This document shows, one piece after another, positions 1 through 10,250 of a DNA stretch of 64,000 nucleotides. The notes beneath the pieces are model-generated. The model was not told the DNA's origin. It saw nothing but the letters and a program-made list of their open reading frames with translations, and made no database searches. Source of the stretch: Nocardioides sp. GY 10113 (GTDB taxonomy: Bacteria > Actinomycetota > Actinomycetes > Propionibacteriales > Nocardioidaceae); the NCBI RefSeq assembly GCF_004919105.1, contig NZ_STGK01000009.1:1-64000 (forward strand), written 5' to 3'. A program made the position numbers and the translations under genes. How positions within the stretch are numbered: the stretch's first letter is position 1; every line of letters starts with the position of its first letter.

Positions 1-74
1 ATCCTTCCAGCGTCGACACACATCGACGCAGATCAGATGTCACCTATCCGTGCAGCAGACCCCCCATGCCGGAT

Positions 75-217
75 CGCCGCGTGTGCCCCACACCCCGCTA
101 TACCGATGCCTCAGGCACACGACCCACGCAGGCACCCGTGCCGAACCGCCGCGTGTGCCCCACACCCCGCTATACCGATGCCTCAGGCACACGACCCACG
201 CCAGGCACACGACCCAG
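75..217. repeat. Direct repeats of a palindrome-like element downstream of acpS
   Basis: A 55-bp segment (75-129) recurs exactly at 147-201, a 72-bp period, and a third partial copy follows at about 202-217. Each copy carries GTGTGCC on one side and CTCAGGCACACGACC on the other, so it can fold weakly on itself. The same 15-nt arm occurs in the inverted repeat at 18593-18642, which makes this a dispersed family. The repeats lie beyond the acpS stop codon. No coding sequence is supported in 1-253. Confidence 0.8.
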
Positions 218-253
218 CCCCAGGCAGACGACCCACGACCAGACCGAGAGCCC

Positions 254-604
254 TCAGCCCTCCAGCACCACCACGGCGGTCGCCACGCCCGCGTCGTGGC
301 TCAGCGTCAGGTGCACCGCCCGCACCCCGTGCCGCTCCGCCTCCAGCGCCACGGTCCCCCGCAGCTGGAAGACGGGCCGCCCGGACGGCTCGCGCACCAC
401 CTCGGCGTCGTGCCAGGACAGACCCGGGGGCGCGCCGAGCGCCTTGGCCAGCGCCTCCTTCGCCGCGAACCGCGCGGCCAGCGACGGCACCGGCAGCCCC
501 ACCTCGCCCCCGACGAACAGCCGGGCGGCGAGCGCCGGCGAGCGCGCCAGCGACGCCGCGAAGCGGTCGATGTCGCAGACGTCGGTGCCGATGCCGATGA
601 TCAC
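254..604 (-). CDS. acpS: Holo-[acyl-carrier-protein] synthase AcpS
   Basis: The enzyme transfers 4'-phosphopantetheine from CoA to the conserved serine of acyl carrier protein, activating it for fatty acid synthesis in the cytoplasm. At 116 residues it has the normal AcpS length. The N-terminal [12 protein letters not shown] motif supplies the metal-binding Asp, and [11 protein letters not shown] supplies the Glu/Lys of the second conserved motif. The GTG start shares a GTGA junction with the glmS stop, so the two are probably co-translated; glmS-acpS is a familiar actinobacterial pairing. The CoA donor links it to coaA, which lies divergently upstream of glmS. Confidence 0.95.
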   Translation of the reverse strand: MIIGIGTDVCDIDRFAASLARSPALAARLFVGGEVGLPVPSLAARFAAKEALAKALGAPPGLSWHDAEVVREPSGRPVFQLRGTVALEAERHGVRAVHLTLSHDAGVATAVVVLEG

Positions 605-2445
605 TCGACCGTGACCGACTTCGCGAGGTTGCGGGGCTGGTCGACATCGTGGCCCAGCAGCGTGGCCAGCTCGCAGGCGAACAGCTGCAACGGGATGATC
701 GCCACCAGCGGCTGGAGCAGCACCGGCACCTTGGGCAGCCGGATCAGCTCGTCGGCGTACGGCTCGATGGCGGCGTCGCCCTCCTCGGCGAGGCAGATGG
801 TGCGCGCGCCGCGGGCCCGGACCTCCTGGATGCCGCTGATCATCTTTCCGTGCAGCTGGTCGCGACCCCGGGGCGGTACGACGCAGAGCACCGGCAGCCC
901 TTGCTCGACGAGGGCGATCGGCCCGTGCTTGAGCTCGCCGGCGGCGAAGCCCTCGGCGTGCAGGTAGGCGAGCTCCTTGAGCTTGAGTGCCCCCTCGAGC
1001 GCCACCGGGTAGCCGGCGTGCCGGCCCAGGAAGAGCACCGACCGGGCGCCGACGTGGTCGCGCGCCAACCCGTAGATCGACTCCGCCTGCTCCAGCACCG
1101 ACTCGATCTGGGACGGGATCGCCTCGAGCTGGGCCACGATCTCGTCGATCTCGTCGCCGTACCGGGTGCCCTTCACCTGCGCGACGTACAGCGCCAGCAG
1201 GTAGCAGGCCACCAGCTGGGTCAGGAAGCCCTTGGTGGAGGCGACGCCGATCTCGGGTCCGGCGTGGGTGTAGATCACCGCGTCGGACTCGCGCGGGATC
1301 GAGGAGCCGTTGGTGTTGCAGATCGCCAGCACCCGGGCGCGCTGCTCGCGGGCGTGCCGGATCGCCTGGAGGGTGTCGGCGGTCTCACCGGACTGGCTGA
1401 TCGCGACCACCAGGGTGGTGCTGTCCAGGATCGGGTCGCGGTAGCGGAACTCGGAGGCGAGCTCGACCTCGACCGGCGTCCGGGTCCAGTGCTCGATCGC
1501 GTACTTGGCGACCATGCCGGCGTAGAACGACGTGCCGCAGGCGATGATGATGATCTTGTCGAGCTCGCGGATCTCCTCGTCGGCCAGCCGCATCTCGTCC
1601 AGCTGCAGCAGGCCGTCCGCGCCGCGCCGGCCGATCAGCGAGTCCGCGACCGCCCGGGGCTGCTCGAAGATCTCCTTGCGCATGAACCAGTCGTGGCCGT
1701 CCTTCTCGGCCGCCGACAGGTCCCAGTCGACGTGGAACCGGGTCACCTCGGCCGCGCGCCCCCAGAAGTCGGTGACCTGCACCGCGTCGCGGGTGAGCGT
1801 CACGATCTGGTCCTGCCCCAGCTCCAGCGCCTCGCGGGTGTGCTCGATGAACGCGGCGACGTCGGAGCCCAGGAAGTTCTCGCCCTCGCCGAGGCCGACC
1901 ACCAGCGGCGAGTTGCGGCGCGCGGCCACCACCCGCTCCGGGTCGTGCGCGTCGACGGCGACCAGCGTGAACGCGCCGTCGAGCTGCTGGCACACCCGGC
2001 GCATCGCCTCGGTCAGGTCCACCCCGGACTGCACCTGCAGCTCGATCAGGTGGGCGGCGATCTCGGTGTCGGTGTCGGAGAGGAACGCGTGGTCGTCGGC
2101 CTCGATCCGGTCCCGCAGCTCGGCGAAGTTCTCGATGATCCCGTTGTGCACCACCGCGACCCGGCGGGCCTCCCCCGCGTGCGGGTGGGCGTTGGCGTCG
2201 TTCGGCGGACCGTGGGTGGCCCACCGGGTGTGCCCGATGCCGACGCCGGCGGCGGGCAGCGGCTCCTCGGCCAGCACCTTCTCCAGGTTCTCCAGCTTGC
2301 CCGCGCGCTTGGCCATCCACAGCGCGTCGTCGTGGACGACGGCGACGCCCGCTGAGTCATATCCGCGGTACTCCAGACGCCGCAGGCCGTCGATCACGAC
2401 GTCCTGCGCGCGCTGGGGCCCGACATAACCGACGATCCCGCACAT
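601..2445 (-). CDS. glmS: Glutamine--fructose-6-phosphate aminotransferase (isomerizing) GlmS
   Basis: GlmS makes glucosamine-6-phosphate from fructose-6-phosphate and glutamine, the entry step to UDP-GlcNAc and peptidoglycan. The product is 614 residues. The start is fixed by MCGIVGYVG: Cys2 becomes the N-terminal nucleophile of the glutaminase after Met removal, so the open frame extending 81 codons upstream is not used. An N-terminal glutamine amidotransferase domain (about 1-235) is followed by two SIS isomerase domains ([11 protein letters not shown] near the first), and the protein ends in the typical LAKSVTVE. No glmS ribozyme is visible in the 82 bp upstream. acpS overlaps its 3' end. 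Confidence 0.97.
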   Translation of the reverse strand: MCGIVGYVGPQRAQDVVIDGLRRLEYRGYDSAGVAVVHDDALWMAKRAGKLENLEKVLAEEPLPAAGVGIGHTRWATHGPPNDANAHPHAGEARRVAVVHNGIIENFAELRDRIEADDHAFLSDTDTEIAAHLIELQVQSGVDLTEAMRRVCQQLDGAFTLVAVDAHDPERVVAARRNSPLVVGLGEGENFLGSDVAAFIEHTREALELGQDQIVTLTRDAVQVTDFWGRAAEVTRFHVDWDLSAAEKDGHDWFMRKEIFEQPRAVADSLIGRRGADGLLQLDEMRLADEEIRELDKIIIIACGTSFYAGMVAKYAIEHWTRTPVEVELASEFRYRDPILDSTTLVVAISQSGETADTLQAIRHAREQRARVLAICNTNGSSIPRESDAVIYTHAGPEIGVASTKGFLTQLVACYLLALYVAQVKGTRYGDEIDEIVAQLEAIPSQIESVLEQAESIYGLARDHVGARSVLFLGRHAGYPVALEGALKLKELAYLHAEGFAAGELKHGPIALVEQGLPVLCVVPPRGRDQLHGKMISGIQEVRARGARTICLAEEGDAAIEPYADELIRLPKVPVLLQPLVAIIPLQLFACELATLLGHDVDQPRNLAKSVTVE

Positions 2446-2527
2446 AGCGCAGAACTCTACGGTCCCACCCATCCCAGTCCGGGAGGCACTCGCACACGGA
2501 AGCGCGCGGGCTGGAACAATCCCGGCC

Positions 2528-3550
2528 ATGGCGACGGGAGACACCGGCAACGGCGGCACCCATCCCGTCGACCCCTCGCACCACCCGCACCACGCGAACC
2601 ACGACTCCCAGCGCGAGGCGACGCCGTACGTCGAGCTCGAGCGCGCGACGTGGGCGGCCCTGGCCTCGGAGACGGAGAGCCCCCTCACCGCCGGCGAGGT
2701 GAGCCGGTTGCGCGGCCTGGGCGACCAGCTCGACCTGCGCGAGATCGTCGAGGTCTACCTGCCGCTGTCGCGACTGCTCAGTCTGTACGTCGAGTCCGCC
2801 GGCAAGCTGCACCGCGCCCAGGAGGCGTTCCTGCACGCGGGCACGCCGCCGCGCACCCCGTTCGTGATCGGCCTGGCCGGGTCGGTCGCGGTGGGCAAGT
2901 CGACCAGCGCGCGGGTGCTCCAGCAGCTGCTGGCCCGCTGGCCCGAGCACCCGAACGTGGAGCTGGTCACGACCGACGGATTCCTCTACCCCAACGCCGA
3001 GCTGGTCCGCCGCGGGCTGCTGCAGCGCAAGGGCTTCCCGGAGTCCTACGACCGGCGGGCGCTGATGAAGTTCGTGGTCGACATCAAGTCCGGCAAGGAC
3101 GAGGTCGAGGCGCCGGTCTACTCCCACCTGGTCTACGACGTGGTGCCCGACGAGAAGGTCGTGGTGAAGCGCCCCGACATCGTGATCATCGAGGGCCTCA
3201 ACGTGCTGCAGCCCGCGCGCGTGCGCGCCGACGGCCGCACCGGGCTGGGCCTGTCGGACTTCTTCGACTTCTCGATCTTCATCGACGCCAAGGTCGGCCA
3301 CATCCGGGAGTGGTACGTCGATCGGTTCCTGCGTCTGCGCGAGACCGCGTTCCGCGACCCCAACTCCTACTTCGCCAAGTACGCCGCGCTCACCCACGAC
3401 AGCGCGGTGGACGAGGCCCGCCGGATCTGGGACACCATCAACGGCCCGAACCTGGAGCAGAACGTGCTGCCGACGCGGTCCCGGGCCACGCTGGTGCTGC
3501 GCAAGGACGCGGACCACTCGGTGCGCTACGTGCGGCTGCGCAAGATCTGA
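2528..3550 (+). CDS. coaA: Type I pantothenate kinase CoaA
   Basis: It phosphorylates pantothenate with ATP, the first committed step of CoA synthesis. The P-loop GSVAVGKST lies near residues 121-129, and the fold continues with the DGFLYPN and EGLNVLQ segments typical of bacterial PanK-I. The 340-residue product carries about 35 extra N-terminal residues rich in His (including [14 protein letters not shown]) before the usual [13 protein letters not shown] beginning. No clear Shine-Dalgarno precedes the ATG, but an AACAAT box lies about 8 nt upstream, so a leaderless transcript is possible. Alternatively translation begins later. The gene diverges from glmS. Confidence 0.93.
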   Translation: MATGDTGNGGTHPVDPSHHPHHANHDSQREATPYVELERATWAALASETESPLTAGEVSRLRGLGDQLDLREIVEVYLPLSRLLSLYVESAGKLHRAQEAFLHAGTPPRTPFVIGLAGSVAVGKSTSARVLQQLLARWPEHPNVELVTTDGFLYPNAELVRRGLLQRKGFPESYDRRALMKFVVDIKSGKDEVEAPVYSHLVYDVVPDEKVVVKRPDIVIIEGLNVLQPARVRADGRTGLGLSDFFDFSIFIDAKVGHIREWYVDRFLRLRETAFRDPNSYFAKYAALTHDSAVDEARRIWDTINGPNLEQNVLPTRSRATLVLRKDADHSVRYVRLRKI

Positions 3551-3598
3551 ACCGACGCGCACCGGTTTGGCGCCGCCGCTGTCGGGCATACCGCAGGC

Positions 3599-4231
3599 AT
3601 GTCGTCTCGGAGGCGCTCCCCTGCCCTGCCCGCACTGGCGCTCGCCGGCGCGCTGTTCCTGGGCGCCTGCAGTGCCGCCGACCCCGGCCGCGCCGGGGAC
3701 GCGCCCCCGCGACCCACCGGTACCGGGACAGCCACGGTCGCGGGCACGGGTAGCGGGACGGGGCTGACGCCGCCGGGGTCCCGGCTCCGGCTGGGCCAGT
3801 CGGCGGTCGTCTCCTACGCCGCCGGGGCGGGCGAGGGACGGGTCCGGATCGCGGTGGACCAGATCGAGCGCGGCGCACCCGAGGACCTCACCGAGCTCGA
3901 CCTCGGCGAGCAGGCCGAGGGGTACGTGCCCTACTACGTCCGATTCTCGGTGACCGGGGTCGCCGGCAGCCGAACGATGGCCGACCGCTCGATCAACGAG
4001 TCGGTCAGGGGCGTGCTGGACGACGGAGCGGCGGCGCAGACGCTCTACGTGATCGGCGACTGGGACCACTGCACGGCCGTCACCTTCCCGTCGGGCTTCC
4101 GCGACGGCCGCAGCATCTCCAGCTGCGTGCCCTACCTGGCCCGCGAGCCGCGGGCGGTCGCGGCCGCGCAGTACGCGCCGCCGACCGGCGCCTACAGCAA
4201 CGCCGAGGGGAGCCCGGTCACCTGGCGCTGA
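3599..4231 (+). CDS. Putative lipoprotein of unknown function
   Basis: A 210-residue protein with an N-terminal basic and hydrophobic signal segment ending in the lipobox LGAC, so Cys24 or so is probably lipidated and the protein tethered outside the membrane. A short Pro/Gly/Thr-rich linker follows. The rest looks like one beta-rich domain (GQSAVVSYAAGAGEGRVRIAV, then YVPYYVRFSVTGV), with two cysteines in WDHCTAVTF and SISSCVPYL that could pair. The layout recalls small telokin-like/DUF4352 lipoproteins, but I cannot assign a family. It lies 48 bp after coaA on the same strand and may be co-transcribed with it. Confidence 0.85.
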   Translation: MSSRRRSPALPALALAGALFLGACSAADPGRAGDAPPRPTGTGTATVAGTGSGTGLTPPGSRLRLGQSAVVSYAAGAGEGRVRIAVDQIERGAPEDLTELDLGEQAEGYVPYYVRFSVTGVAGSRTMADRSINESVRGVLDDGAAAQTLYVIGDWDHCTAVTFPSGFRDGRSISSCVPYLAREPRAVAAAQYAPPTGAYSNAEGSPVTWR

Positions 4232-4250
4232 GCGGCCCGGCGGGCGTCGC

Positions 4251-4303
4251 GGCCAGCCGATGTCGATCGGCCAGCCGATGTCGATCGGCTAGCCGATGTC
4301 GCG
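4251..4303. repeat. 18-bp tandem repeat across a stop codon
   Basis: The unit GGCCAGCCGATGTCGATC occurs at 4251-4268 and 4269-4286, and a diverged third copy begins at 4287. Read on the minus strand, the third copy encodes the last residues (Asp-Ile-Gly) and stop of the ABC permease. The other two copies continue the same frame just beyond the stop, with TGG where the gene has TAG. This looks like replication slippage at the 3' end of the gene. Confidence 0.8.
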
Positions 4304-5086
4304 ACGCAGCGTGGTGAGCCGACCCACGAGCGCGAGCACGGCGGCGTACCCGACCAGGACCAGCAGCGCGGCCCACCGCGGCAGCAGGTCCGCCGAGCCT
4401 CCGCCCATCTCGCCGAGCAGGCTCACCCCGATCAGCCCGTCGGCGGCGGCGCCGGGCAGGAACCTGCCCACCGACGCGGTGGCCTCGAACGCTCCGAGCG
4501 CGAGCCGCGCGACGGGTTCGACGAACTGGGTGAACGCGAGCAGCCCGACGATCGCGGCGACCTGGTTGGGCACCACCGCGCCGAACGCGACGCCGATCAC
4601 CGCCCACAGCGCCGTGACCACCACGCCGAGCCCCAGTACCGCGAGGACGTCGGGGTCGGTCAGGTAGGCGCCGTCCCCGCGCCACGCGAGCAGCGGTCCG
4701 GCCGTGCCGGCCAGCGCCGCCGTGCCGACGACGCCGTACAGGAGGCCCAGCGGCACCGCGAGGAGCAGCTTGCCGGCGAGCAGCACGCCGCGGCGCGGCT
4801 CGACCAGGAGCGACTCGGTGATCGTCCGGTGCCGGAACTCCGAGGTCACCAGCAGGCTGCCGATCACCAGCGGGAAGACGTACCCGATGGCGTTGACCAG
4901 GCCGTAGACCCCGGCTGCGGCCTGCTCGCCCGCCACCGGCAGCGCCTGGTCGGCGGGCGCGAGGACGATCGAGGCGGCCATCACGCCCCCGATGAACGCG
5001 AGGTAGGCCGCGAGCACGATCAGCAGCAGCCACCACAGGCGGGTGCTGACGAGCTTGCGGTACTCGGCGACCAGCGCGAACCTCAT
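4289..5086 (-). CDS. ABC transporter permease (ABC-2 exporter type)
   Basis: A 265-residue integral membrane protein with about six hydrophobic segments, starting MRFALVAEYRKLVSTRLWW, the cytoplasmic entry helix typical of ABC-2 permeases such as those of bacitracin/lantibiotic exporters. A conserved-looking TSEFRHRTITESLLVEPRR loop follows the second membrane segment. The ATG overlaps the stop of the ATPase gene by four bases (ATGA), indicating translational coupling and a heteromeric exporter. The substrate cannot be deduced from sequence. A tandem duplication abuts its stop codon. Confidence 0.9.
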   Translation of the reverse strand: MRFALVAEYRKLVSTRLWWLLLIVLAAYLAFIGGVMAASIVLAPADQALPVAGEQAAAGVYGLVNAIGYVFPLVIGSLLVTSEFRHRTITESLLVEPRRGVLLAGKLLLAVPLGLLYGVVGTAALAGTAGPLLAWRGDGAYLTDPDVLAVLGLGVVVTALWAVIGVAFGAVVPNQVAAIVGLLAFTQFVEPVARLALGAFEATASVGRFLPGAAADGLIGVSLLGEMGGGSADLLPRWAALLVLVGYAAVLALVGRLTTLRRDIG

Positions 5087-5976
5087 CGCGACTCCCCCGT
5101 CATCCGGAGGAACAGGTCCTCCAGGTCGCCACCGCGGGTCACGAGCTGGTGCAGCTCGACCCCGGACCCGTACGCCGCGGCGCCGACGTCCGCGCCGCCG
5201 ATCCCCTCGAGCAGCAGGCCCGCGCCATCGGACCGGGCGGTCCAGCCCCGGTCGGCGCAGAGCCGGTCGAGCGCGGCCCGGTCCGGCGCCTCGACGTACG
5301 TCGACGGCACGGCCCGCGCGCTGAGGTCGGCGAGCGAGGAGGCGCTCACCAGGCGGCCGCGGGCGATGATCACCACGTCGTCGACGGTGTGCTGCACCTC
5401 CGAGAGCAGGTGGCTGGAGACGAGCACGGTGCGACCCTCGTCCGCGAAGGTGCGCAGCAGCCCGCGCATCCAGCGGATCCCCTCGGGATCCAGCCCGTTG
5501 GTGGGCTCGTCGAGGACGATCGCCGGCGGGTCGGCGAGCAGGGCCGTGGCCAGCCCGAGCCGCTGCCGCATGCCCATCGAGTAGCCGCCGACGCGGCGCG
5601 TGGCGGCGGCCCCGAGGCCGACCATCTCGATCAGCTCGCGACACCTGGCCCGGCCGACACCGGCCTGCGCGGCGTAGACCTCCAGGTGCGCCAGCCCGGA
5701 TCGGCCGGGGTGGAAGCCGGAGGCCTCCAGCGCGGCGCCGACCAGCCGCGCCGGCACCGGGTGCTCGGCGTAGGCGCGTCCGCCGATCAGCGCGCGCCCC
5801 TGCGTCGGCGTGGTGAGGCCGAGCAGCATCCGCAGCGTGGTGGTCTTGCCCGCGCCGTTGGGGCCGAGGAAGCCGGTGACGGCGCCAGGGCGCACGGTGA
5901 AGCTGAGGCCGTCCACGGCCCGCACCGCCCCGAAGCTCTTGCCGAGGTCCTCGACCGCCAGCGTGGGTCCGTCCAT
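5083..5976 (-). CDS. ABC transporter ATP-binding protein (exporter type)
   Basis: A 297-residue nucleotide-binding subunit. Walker A is GPNGAGKTTTLRML (near residue 40), the signature reads YSMGMRQRLG in place of LSGGQ, and Walker B is AIVLDEPTNGLDP. The C-terminal 80 residues form the small domain seen in drug and bacteriocin exporter ATPases. The partner permease is directly downstream and overlapping. No regulator or histidine kinase is adjacent, so the exported compound is unknown. Confidence 0.93.
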   Translation of the reverse strand: MDGPTLAVEDLGKSFGAVRAVDGLSFTVRPGAVTGFLGPNGAGKTTTLRMLLGLTTPTQGRALIGGRAYAEHPVPARLVGAALEASGFHPGRSGLAHLEVYAAQAGVGRARCRELIEMVGLGAAATRRVGGYSMGMRQRLGLATALLADPPAIVLDEPTNGLDPEGIRWMRGLLRTFADEGRTVLVSSHLLSEVQHTVDDVVIIARGRLVSASSLADLSARAVPSTYVEAPDRAALDRLCADRGWTARSDGAGLLLEGIGGADVGAAAYGSGVELHQLVTRGGDLEDLFLRMTGESR

Positions 5977-6027
5977 GCCGGACTTTCTATCGGACCCCTG
6001 CGGCCCGGGGGCCAGGGGGCTCTTCGG

Positions 6028-6047
6028 GACCGGCCCGCCGGCCGGTC
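6028..6047 (-). terminator. Candidate hairpin terminator after glmM
   Basis: An 8-bp perfect stem (GACCGGCC and GGCCGGTC) with the loop CGCC sits just downstream of the glmM stop codon and before the ABC ATPase. It lacks a U-tract, as is common for actinobacterial terminators. The stem is short, so this call is moderate. Confidence 0.5.
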
Positions 6048-6053
6048 TCAGTC

Positions 6054-7430
6054 TCAGCCCAGCCGCTCCCGGACGACGTCGGCGAGGCTGTCGGCGACCG
6101 TCTGCGCCTGCGCGGCGGTCGGGGCCTCGACCATCACCCGGACCAGCGGCTCGGTGCCCGAGGGGCGCAGCAGCACCCGGCCGTCGCCGGCCAGGCCGTC
6201 CTCGGCCTCGGCGACGGCGGCCAGCAGGGCCTCGTCCGTCGCGGCGCGCGCCTTGTCCACGCCGTCGACGTTGACCAGCACCTGCGGCAGCCGCGTGACG
6301 ACGCCGGCCAGCTCGGCCAGCGACTTGCCGGTCCGGGCCATCCGCTGCAGCACGTGGAGGGCGGTCAGCACGCCGTCGCCGGTCGTGGCGTGGTCGCGCA
6401 GGATGACGTGGCCGGACTGCTCGCCGCCGAGGCTGTAGCCGCCGTTGCGCATCTCCTCGAGCACGTAGCGGTCACCGACCGCGGTCTGCTTCACGTGGAT
6501 GCCCGCGGCCTCCATCGCCTTCAGCAGGCCGAGGTTGCTCATCACCGTGGCCACGAGGGTGTCGTCGGCCAGCCGGCCGTCGTCGAGCAGGCCGAGCGCC
6601 ATGATCGCCATGATCTGGTCGCCGTCGACGTCCGCACCGGTGTGGTCGACCGCCAGGCAGCGGTCCGCATCGCCGTCGACGGCGAACCCGGCGTCCGCGC
6701 CGTGCGCCAGCACGGCGGCGCGCAGGTGGTCCAGGTGGGTGGAGCCGACGCCCGCGTTGATGTTGAGGCCGTCGGGCTCCGCACCGATCGCGATCACGGT
6801 GGCGCCGGCGGCGCGCAGCGCCTGGGGGCCGACCGCGTGCGCGGCGCCGTGGGCGCAGTCGAGGACCACGCGCAGCCCGTCCAGCGGCAGCACGTCGGAG
6901 CCGGTCTGCGGCAGCGTGGCGACCAGGTGGGCGGCGTACTCCTCGACCGTCGGGCCGTACTCGGAGACCCGGCCGACGTCGCCGCCGGTCGGGCGGTCCC
7001 ACTCCTGGCCGAGGAACGCCTCGATCTCGGCCTCGATGGCGTCGTCCAGCTTCACCCCGCCGCGCGCGAGGAACTTGATCCCGTTGTCGGGCATCGGGTT
7101 GTGGGAGGCGCTGATCACCACCCCGGCGTCCGCCTCGAGCGCGTCGGTCAGGTAGGCCACCCCCGGCGTGGGCAGCACCCGCAGCAGCAGCACGTCGACG
7201 CCGGCCGAGGCCAGCCCCGCGACGATCGCGTGCTCCAGGAACTGGCCCGAGATCCGGGTGTCGCGCCCGACCACGGCGAGCGGGCGCACCCGCCCGGCGG
7301 GTCGAGGTCGGTCCCCCGCGTGGGCGGCCAGCACCCGCGCCGCGGCGACCCCCAGATCCAGCGCCAGCTCGGCGGTCAGCTCACCGTTCGCCAGCCCGCG
7401 GACACCGTCGGTCCCGAAGATGCGGCCCAC
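6054..7430 (-). CDS. glmM: Phosphoglucosamine mutase GlmM
   Basis: GlmM interconverts glucosamine-6-phosphate and glucosamine-1-phosphate, the step after GlmS on the way to UDP-GlcNAc. The 458-residue protein begins [12 protein letters not shown]. It carries the phosphoserine loop VVISASHNP with the catalytic Ser at about residue 109, the metal-binding DGDADRCLA, the sugar-specificity loop GGEQSGH, and the C-terminal phosphate-binding [13 protein letters not shown]. It follows rpsI on the same strand with a strong hairpin between, the usual actinobacterial order rplM-rpsI-glmM. With glmS nearby, the window holds two consecutive steps of amino-sugar synthesis. Confidence 0.96.
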   Translation of the reverse strand: MGRIFGTDGVRGLANGELTAELALDLGVAAARVLAAHAGDRPRPAGRVRPLAVVGRDTRISGQFLEHAIVAGLASAGVDVLLLRVLPTPGVAYLTDALEADAGVVISASHNPMPDNGIKFLARGGVKLDDAIEAEIEAFLGQEWDRPTGGDVGRVSEYGPTVEEYAAHLVATLPQTGSDVLPLDGLRVVLDCAHGAAHAVGPQALRAAGATVIAIGAEPDGLNINAGVGSTHLDHLRAAVLAHGADAGFAVDGDADRCLAVDHTGADVDGDQIMAIMALGLLDDGRLADDTLVATVMSNLGLLKAMEAAGIHVKQTAVGDRYVLEEMRNGGYSLGGEQSGHVILRDHATTGDGVLTALHVLQRMARTGKSLAELAGVVTRLPQVLVNVDGVDKARAATDEALLAAVAEAEDGLAGDGRVLLRPSGTEPLVRVMVEAPTAAQAQTVADSLADVVRERLG

Positions 7431-7473
7431 GACTCTCCTCTCACACCCTTGTGAATCCTGCCATCAAACGACA

Positions 7474-7511
7474 ACGGGACCACGCTCCGCCAGAGCGGAG
7501 CATGGTCCCGT
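7474..7511 (-). terminator. Strong hairpin after rpsI
   Basis: Two 17-nt arms (ACGGGACCACGCTCCGC and GCGGAGCATGGTCCCGT) pair with a single mismatch around the tetraloop CAGA. It lies between the rpsI stop and the glmM start on the same strand, and probably terminates or attenuates the rplM-rpsI transcript. Confidence 0.8.
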
Positions 7512-7573
7512 CGTACCGGGCGGCGCCGGACGCTCGTGGTGTGGTTCCACGGGCGCCGGCACGCGGCCCCGGA

Positions 7574-8080
7574 TCAGCGCTTGCTGTACTGCGGCGCCTT
7601 GCGGGCCTTCTTGAGACCGGCCTTCTTGCGCTCGATCGCACGCGCGTCGCGGGTGAGCAGACCGGCCTTCTTCAGGACCGGGCGGTTCGCCTCGGCGTCG
7701 ACGGCGTTGAGGGCGCGGGCCACGCCGAGGCGCAGGGCGCCGGCCTGACCGGTGATGCCACCGCCGTGGATGCGGGCGATGACGTCGAAGCGGCCCTCGA
7801 GGCCGGCGGCCACGAAGGGCTCGTTGACGACCTGCTGGTGCAGCTTGTTCGGGAAGTACGAGTCGAGGGTCCGACCGTTGACCTTCCACTCGCCGGTGCC
7901 CGGGACGATCCGGACGCGGGCCACGGCCTCCTTGCGACGGCCGGTGGCCGAGGCGGGGGCGATGGTGGCGGGGCGGGCGGCGGCGTCGGCGGCCGAGGCA
8001 GTGCTCTCGCTGGTGTAGGCGACACCCTGCTCGTCGACGTCGAAGGTCTCCTCGACCTCGGTGTTGGTGGTTTCAGCCAC
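7574..8080 (-). CDS. rpsI: 30S ribosomal protein S9
   Basis: A component of the small-subunit head whose C-terminal tail reaches the P-site tRNA. The conserved core begins at [14 protein letters not shown] (about residue 45) and ends in the invariant KAPQYSKR tail. The 45 residues before it are acidic and Ala/Thr-rich; such N-terminal extensions are usual for actinobacterial S9. It lies 34 bp after rplM in the standard rplM-rpsI operon. Confidence 0.97.
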   Translation of the reverse strand: MAETTNTEVEETFDVDEQGVAYTSESTASAADAAARPATIAPASATGRRKEAVARVRIVPGTGEWKVNGRTLDSYFPNKLHQQVVNEPFVAAGLEGRFDVIARIHGGGITGQAGALRLGVARALNAVDAEANRPVLKKAGLLTRDARAIERKKAGLKKARKAPQYSKR

Positions 8081-8114
8081 GATGAGTCCTTAGTTCCTGT
8101 CTTCGGTCAACGAG

Positions 8115-8558
8115 TCACTGGGAGATCTGGGTGATCTCGAACGGGACGGCCTGCTGGGCCTGGTGCGGGTGAGCCGGGCCGTTGTAGACCTTCAGCTTCT
8201 TGATCATCTGGCGACCGAGGCGGTTCTTGGGGAGCATGCCCCAGACGGCCTTCTCGATGGCCTTGCGGGCGTCCTTGTCCAGGACCTCACCGATCGGGGT
8301 GGCGGTCAGACCACCCGGGAAACCGGAGTGGCGGTAGACGAGCTTGTCGGTGCGCTTCTTGCCGCTCAGGGCGACCTTCTCGGCGTTGACGATGATGACG
8401 TAGTCACCGGTGTCAGCGTTCGGGGCGAAGATCGGCTTGTGCTTGCCGCGGAGCAGGTTCGCGGTGGTCACGGCGAGGCGGCCGAGCACGATGTCGGTCG
8501 CGTCGATCACGAGCCACTGGCGCTCGACGTCGCCGGGCTTCGGGGCGTACGTACGCAT
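8115..8558 (-). CDS. rplM: 50S ribosomal protein L13
   Basis: An early-assembly protein of the large subunit. At 147 residues it has the family length when started at [15 protein letters not shown]; the frame stays open 29 codons further upstream but that stretch is unlike L13. Diagnostic segments are [24 protein letters not shown]-like YRHSGFPGG, and [20 protein letters not shown] precedes the ATG. It is the first gene of rplM-rpsI, read from the promoter at about 8785-8814 through a roughly 200-nt leader. Confidence 0.97.
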   Translation of the reverse strand: MRTYAPKPGDVERQWLVIDATDIVLGRLAVTTANLLRGKHKPIFAPNADTGDYVIIVNAEKVALSGKKRTDKLVYRHSGFPGGLTATPIGEVLDKDARKAIEKAVWGMLPKNRLGRQMIKKLKVYNGPAHPHQAQQAVPFEITQISQ

Positions 8559-8903
8559 GGATACGTTCACTCTCTGGTCGTTCGTGGACCAGCCCACGCG
8601 ATTCGTGGACCGGCTGGAGCCGACCGCTGTACGGCGGCGCGGCACCCGCGTCCTCTGACGAACTCAGCCCGGCCCACGCGTGCTCACCTCACGGCGATCC
8701 ACGAGCGATCCGGGACTGCCCCGGTCCGACACGCTCTTCGATGCAGAGCACGCGGACATGAGGCGGCAGGGGACGCGACCTCCAAGATTACGGGCGGCGC
8801 GGGCGGTGGGTCAAAACCGCGGGGCGCCCGCCAGCAGCGCGCAACTGCCCCGAATTCGGACACCGGGTTACCGGCGTACTCACGGTAGGGCTACGGTGCA
8901 GGA
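8559..8903. promoter_or_regulatory. Divergent control region between rplM and citrate synthase gene
   Basis: A 345-bp non-coding stretch. Facing rplM it holds a clear vegetative-type promoter (8785-8814) and then a roughly 200-nt untranslated leader that contains a direct repeat TTCGTGGACC at about 8580-8610. Facing the citrate synthase gene there is no promoter I can assign with confidence; GCAGGA just before the GTG serves as ribosome binding site. I see no gene here. Confidence 0.65.
8785..8814 (-). promoter_or_regulatory. Sigma-70-type promoter of rplM-rpsI
   Basis: On the minus strand a -35 box TTGACC and a -10 box TAATCT are separated by 18 bp, close to the vegetative sigma-70/SigA consensus. 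Its position about 230 bp upstream of the rplM ATG implies a long 5' leader where autoregulation could act. Confidence 0.65.
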
Positions 8904-10193
<1,290 letters not shown>

Positions 10194-10211
10194 GCCCCGC
10201 GACGCCGACGA

Positions 10212-10243
10212 CGACCCCGGTCACCTCCTGGTGGCCGGGGTCG
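10212..10243. terminator. Bidirectional hairpin terminator between gltA and M1 peptidase
   Basis: Arms of 14 nt (CGACCCCGGTCACC and GGTGGCCGGGGTCG) pair with one mismatch around the loop TCCT. It lies in the 57 bp between two convergent genes and can serve both. Confidence 0.8.
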
Positions 10244-10250
10244 TTCGCAC

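Noticed and set aside
75-217. CRISPR array
   Set aside because: There are only two full copies with no unique spacers of regular length, and no cas genes; the family also occurs as a palindrome elsewhere.
649-2355. Long plus-strand open frame antisense to glmS
   Set aside because: Its composition (His, Arg, Val, Gly, Asp-rich) is the usual antisense artefact of a GC-rich coding strand, and the opposite frame is unmistakably GlmS.
601-2688. glmS extended by 81 codons to an upstream start at 2688
   Set aside because: The glutaminase nucleophile must be Cys2 directly after the initiator Met, which fixes the start at 2445; the extension also crosses into the divergent coaA gene.
8559-8903. A ribosomal protein L13 leader motif or a small gene in the rplM leader
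   Set aside because: I could not recognise a known leader RNA, and the short frames lack coding character; only the promoter is supported.
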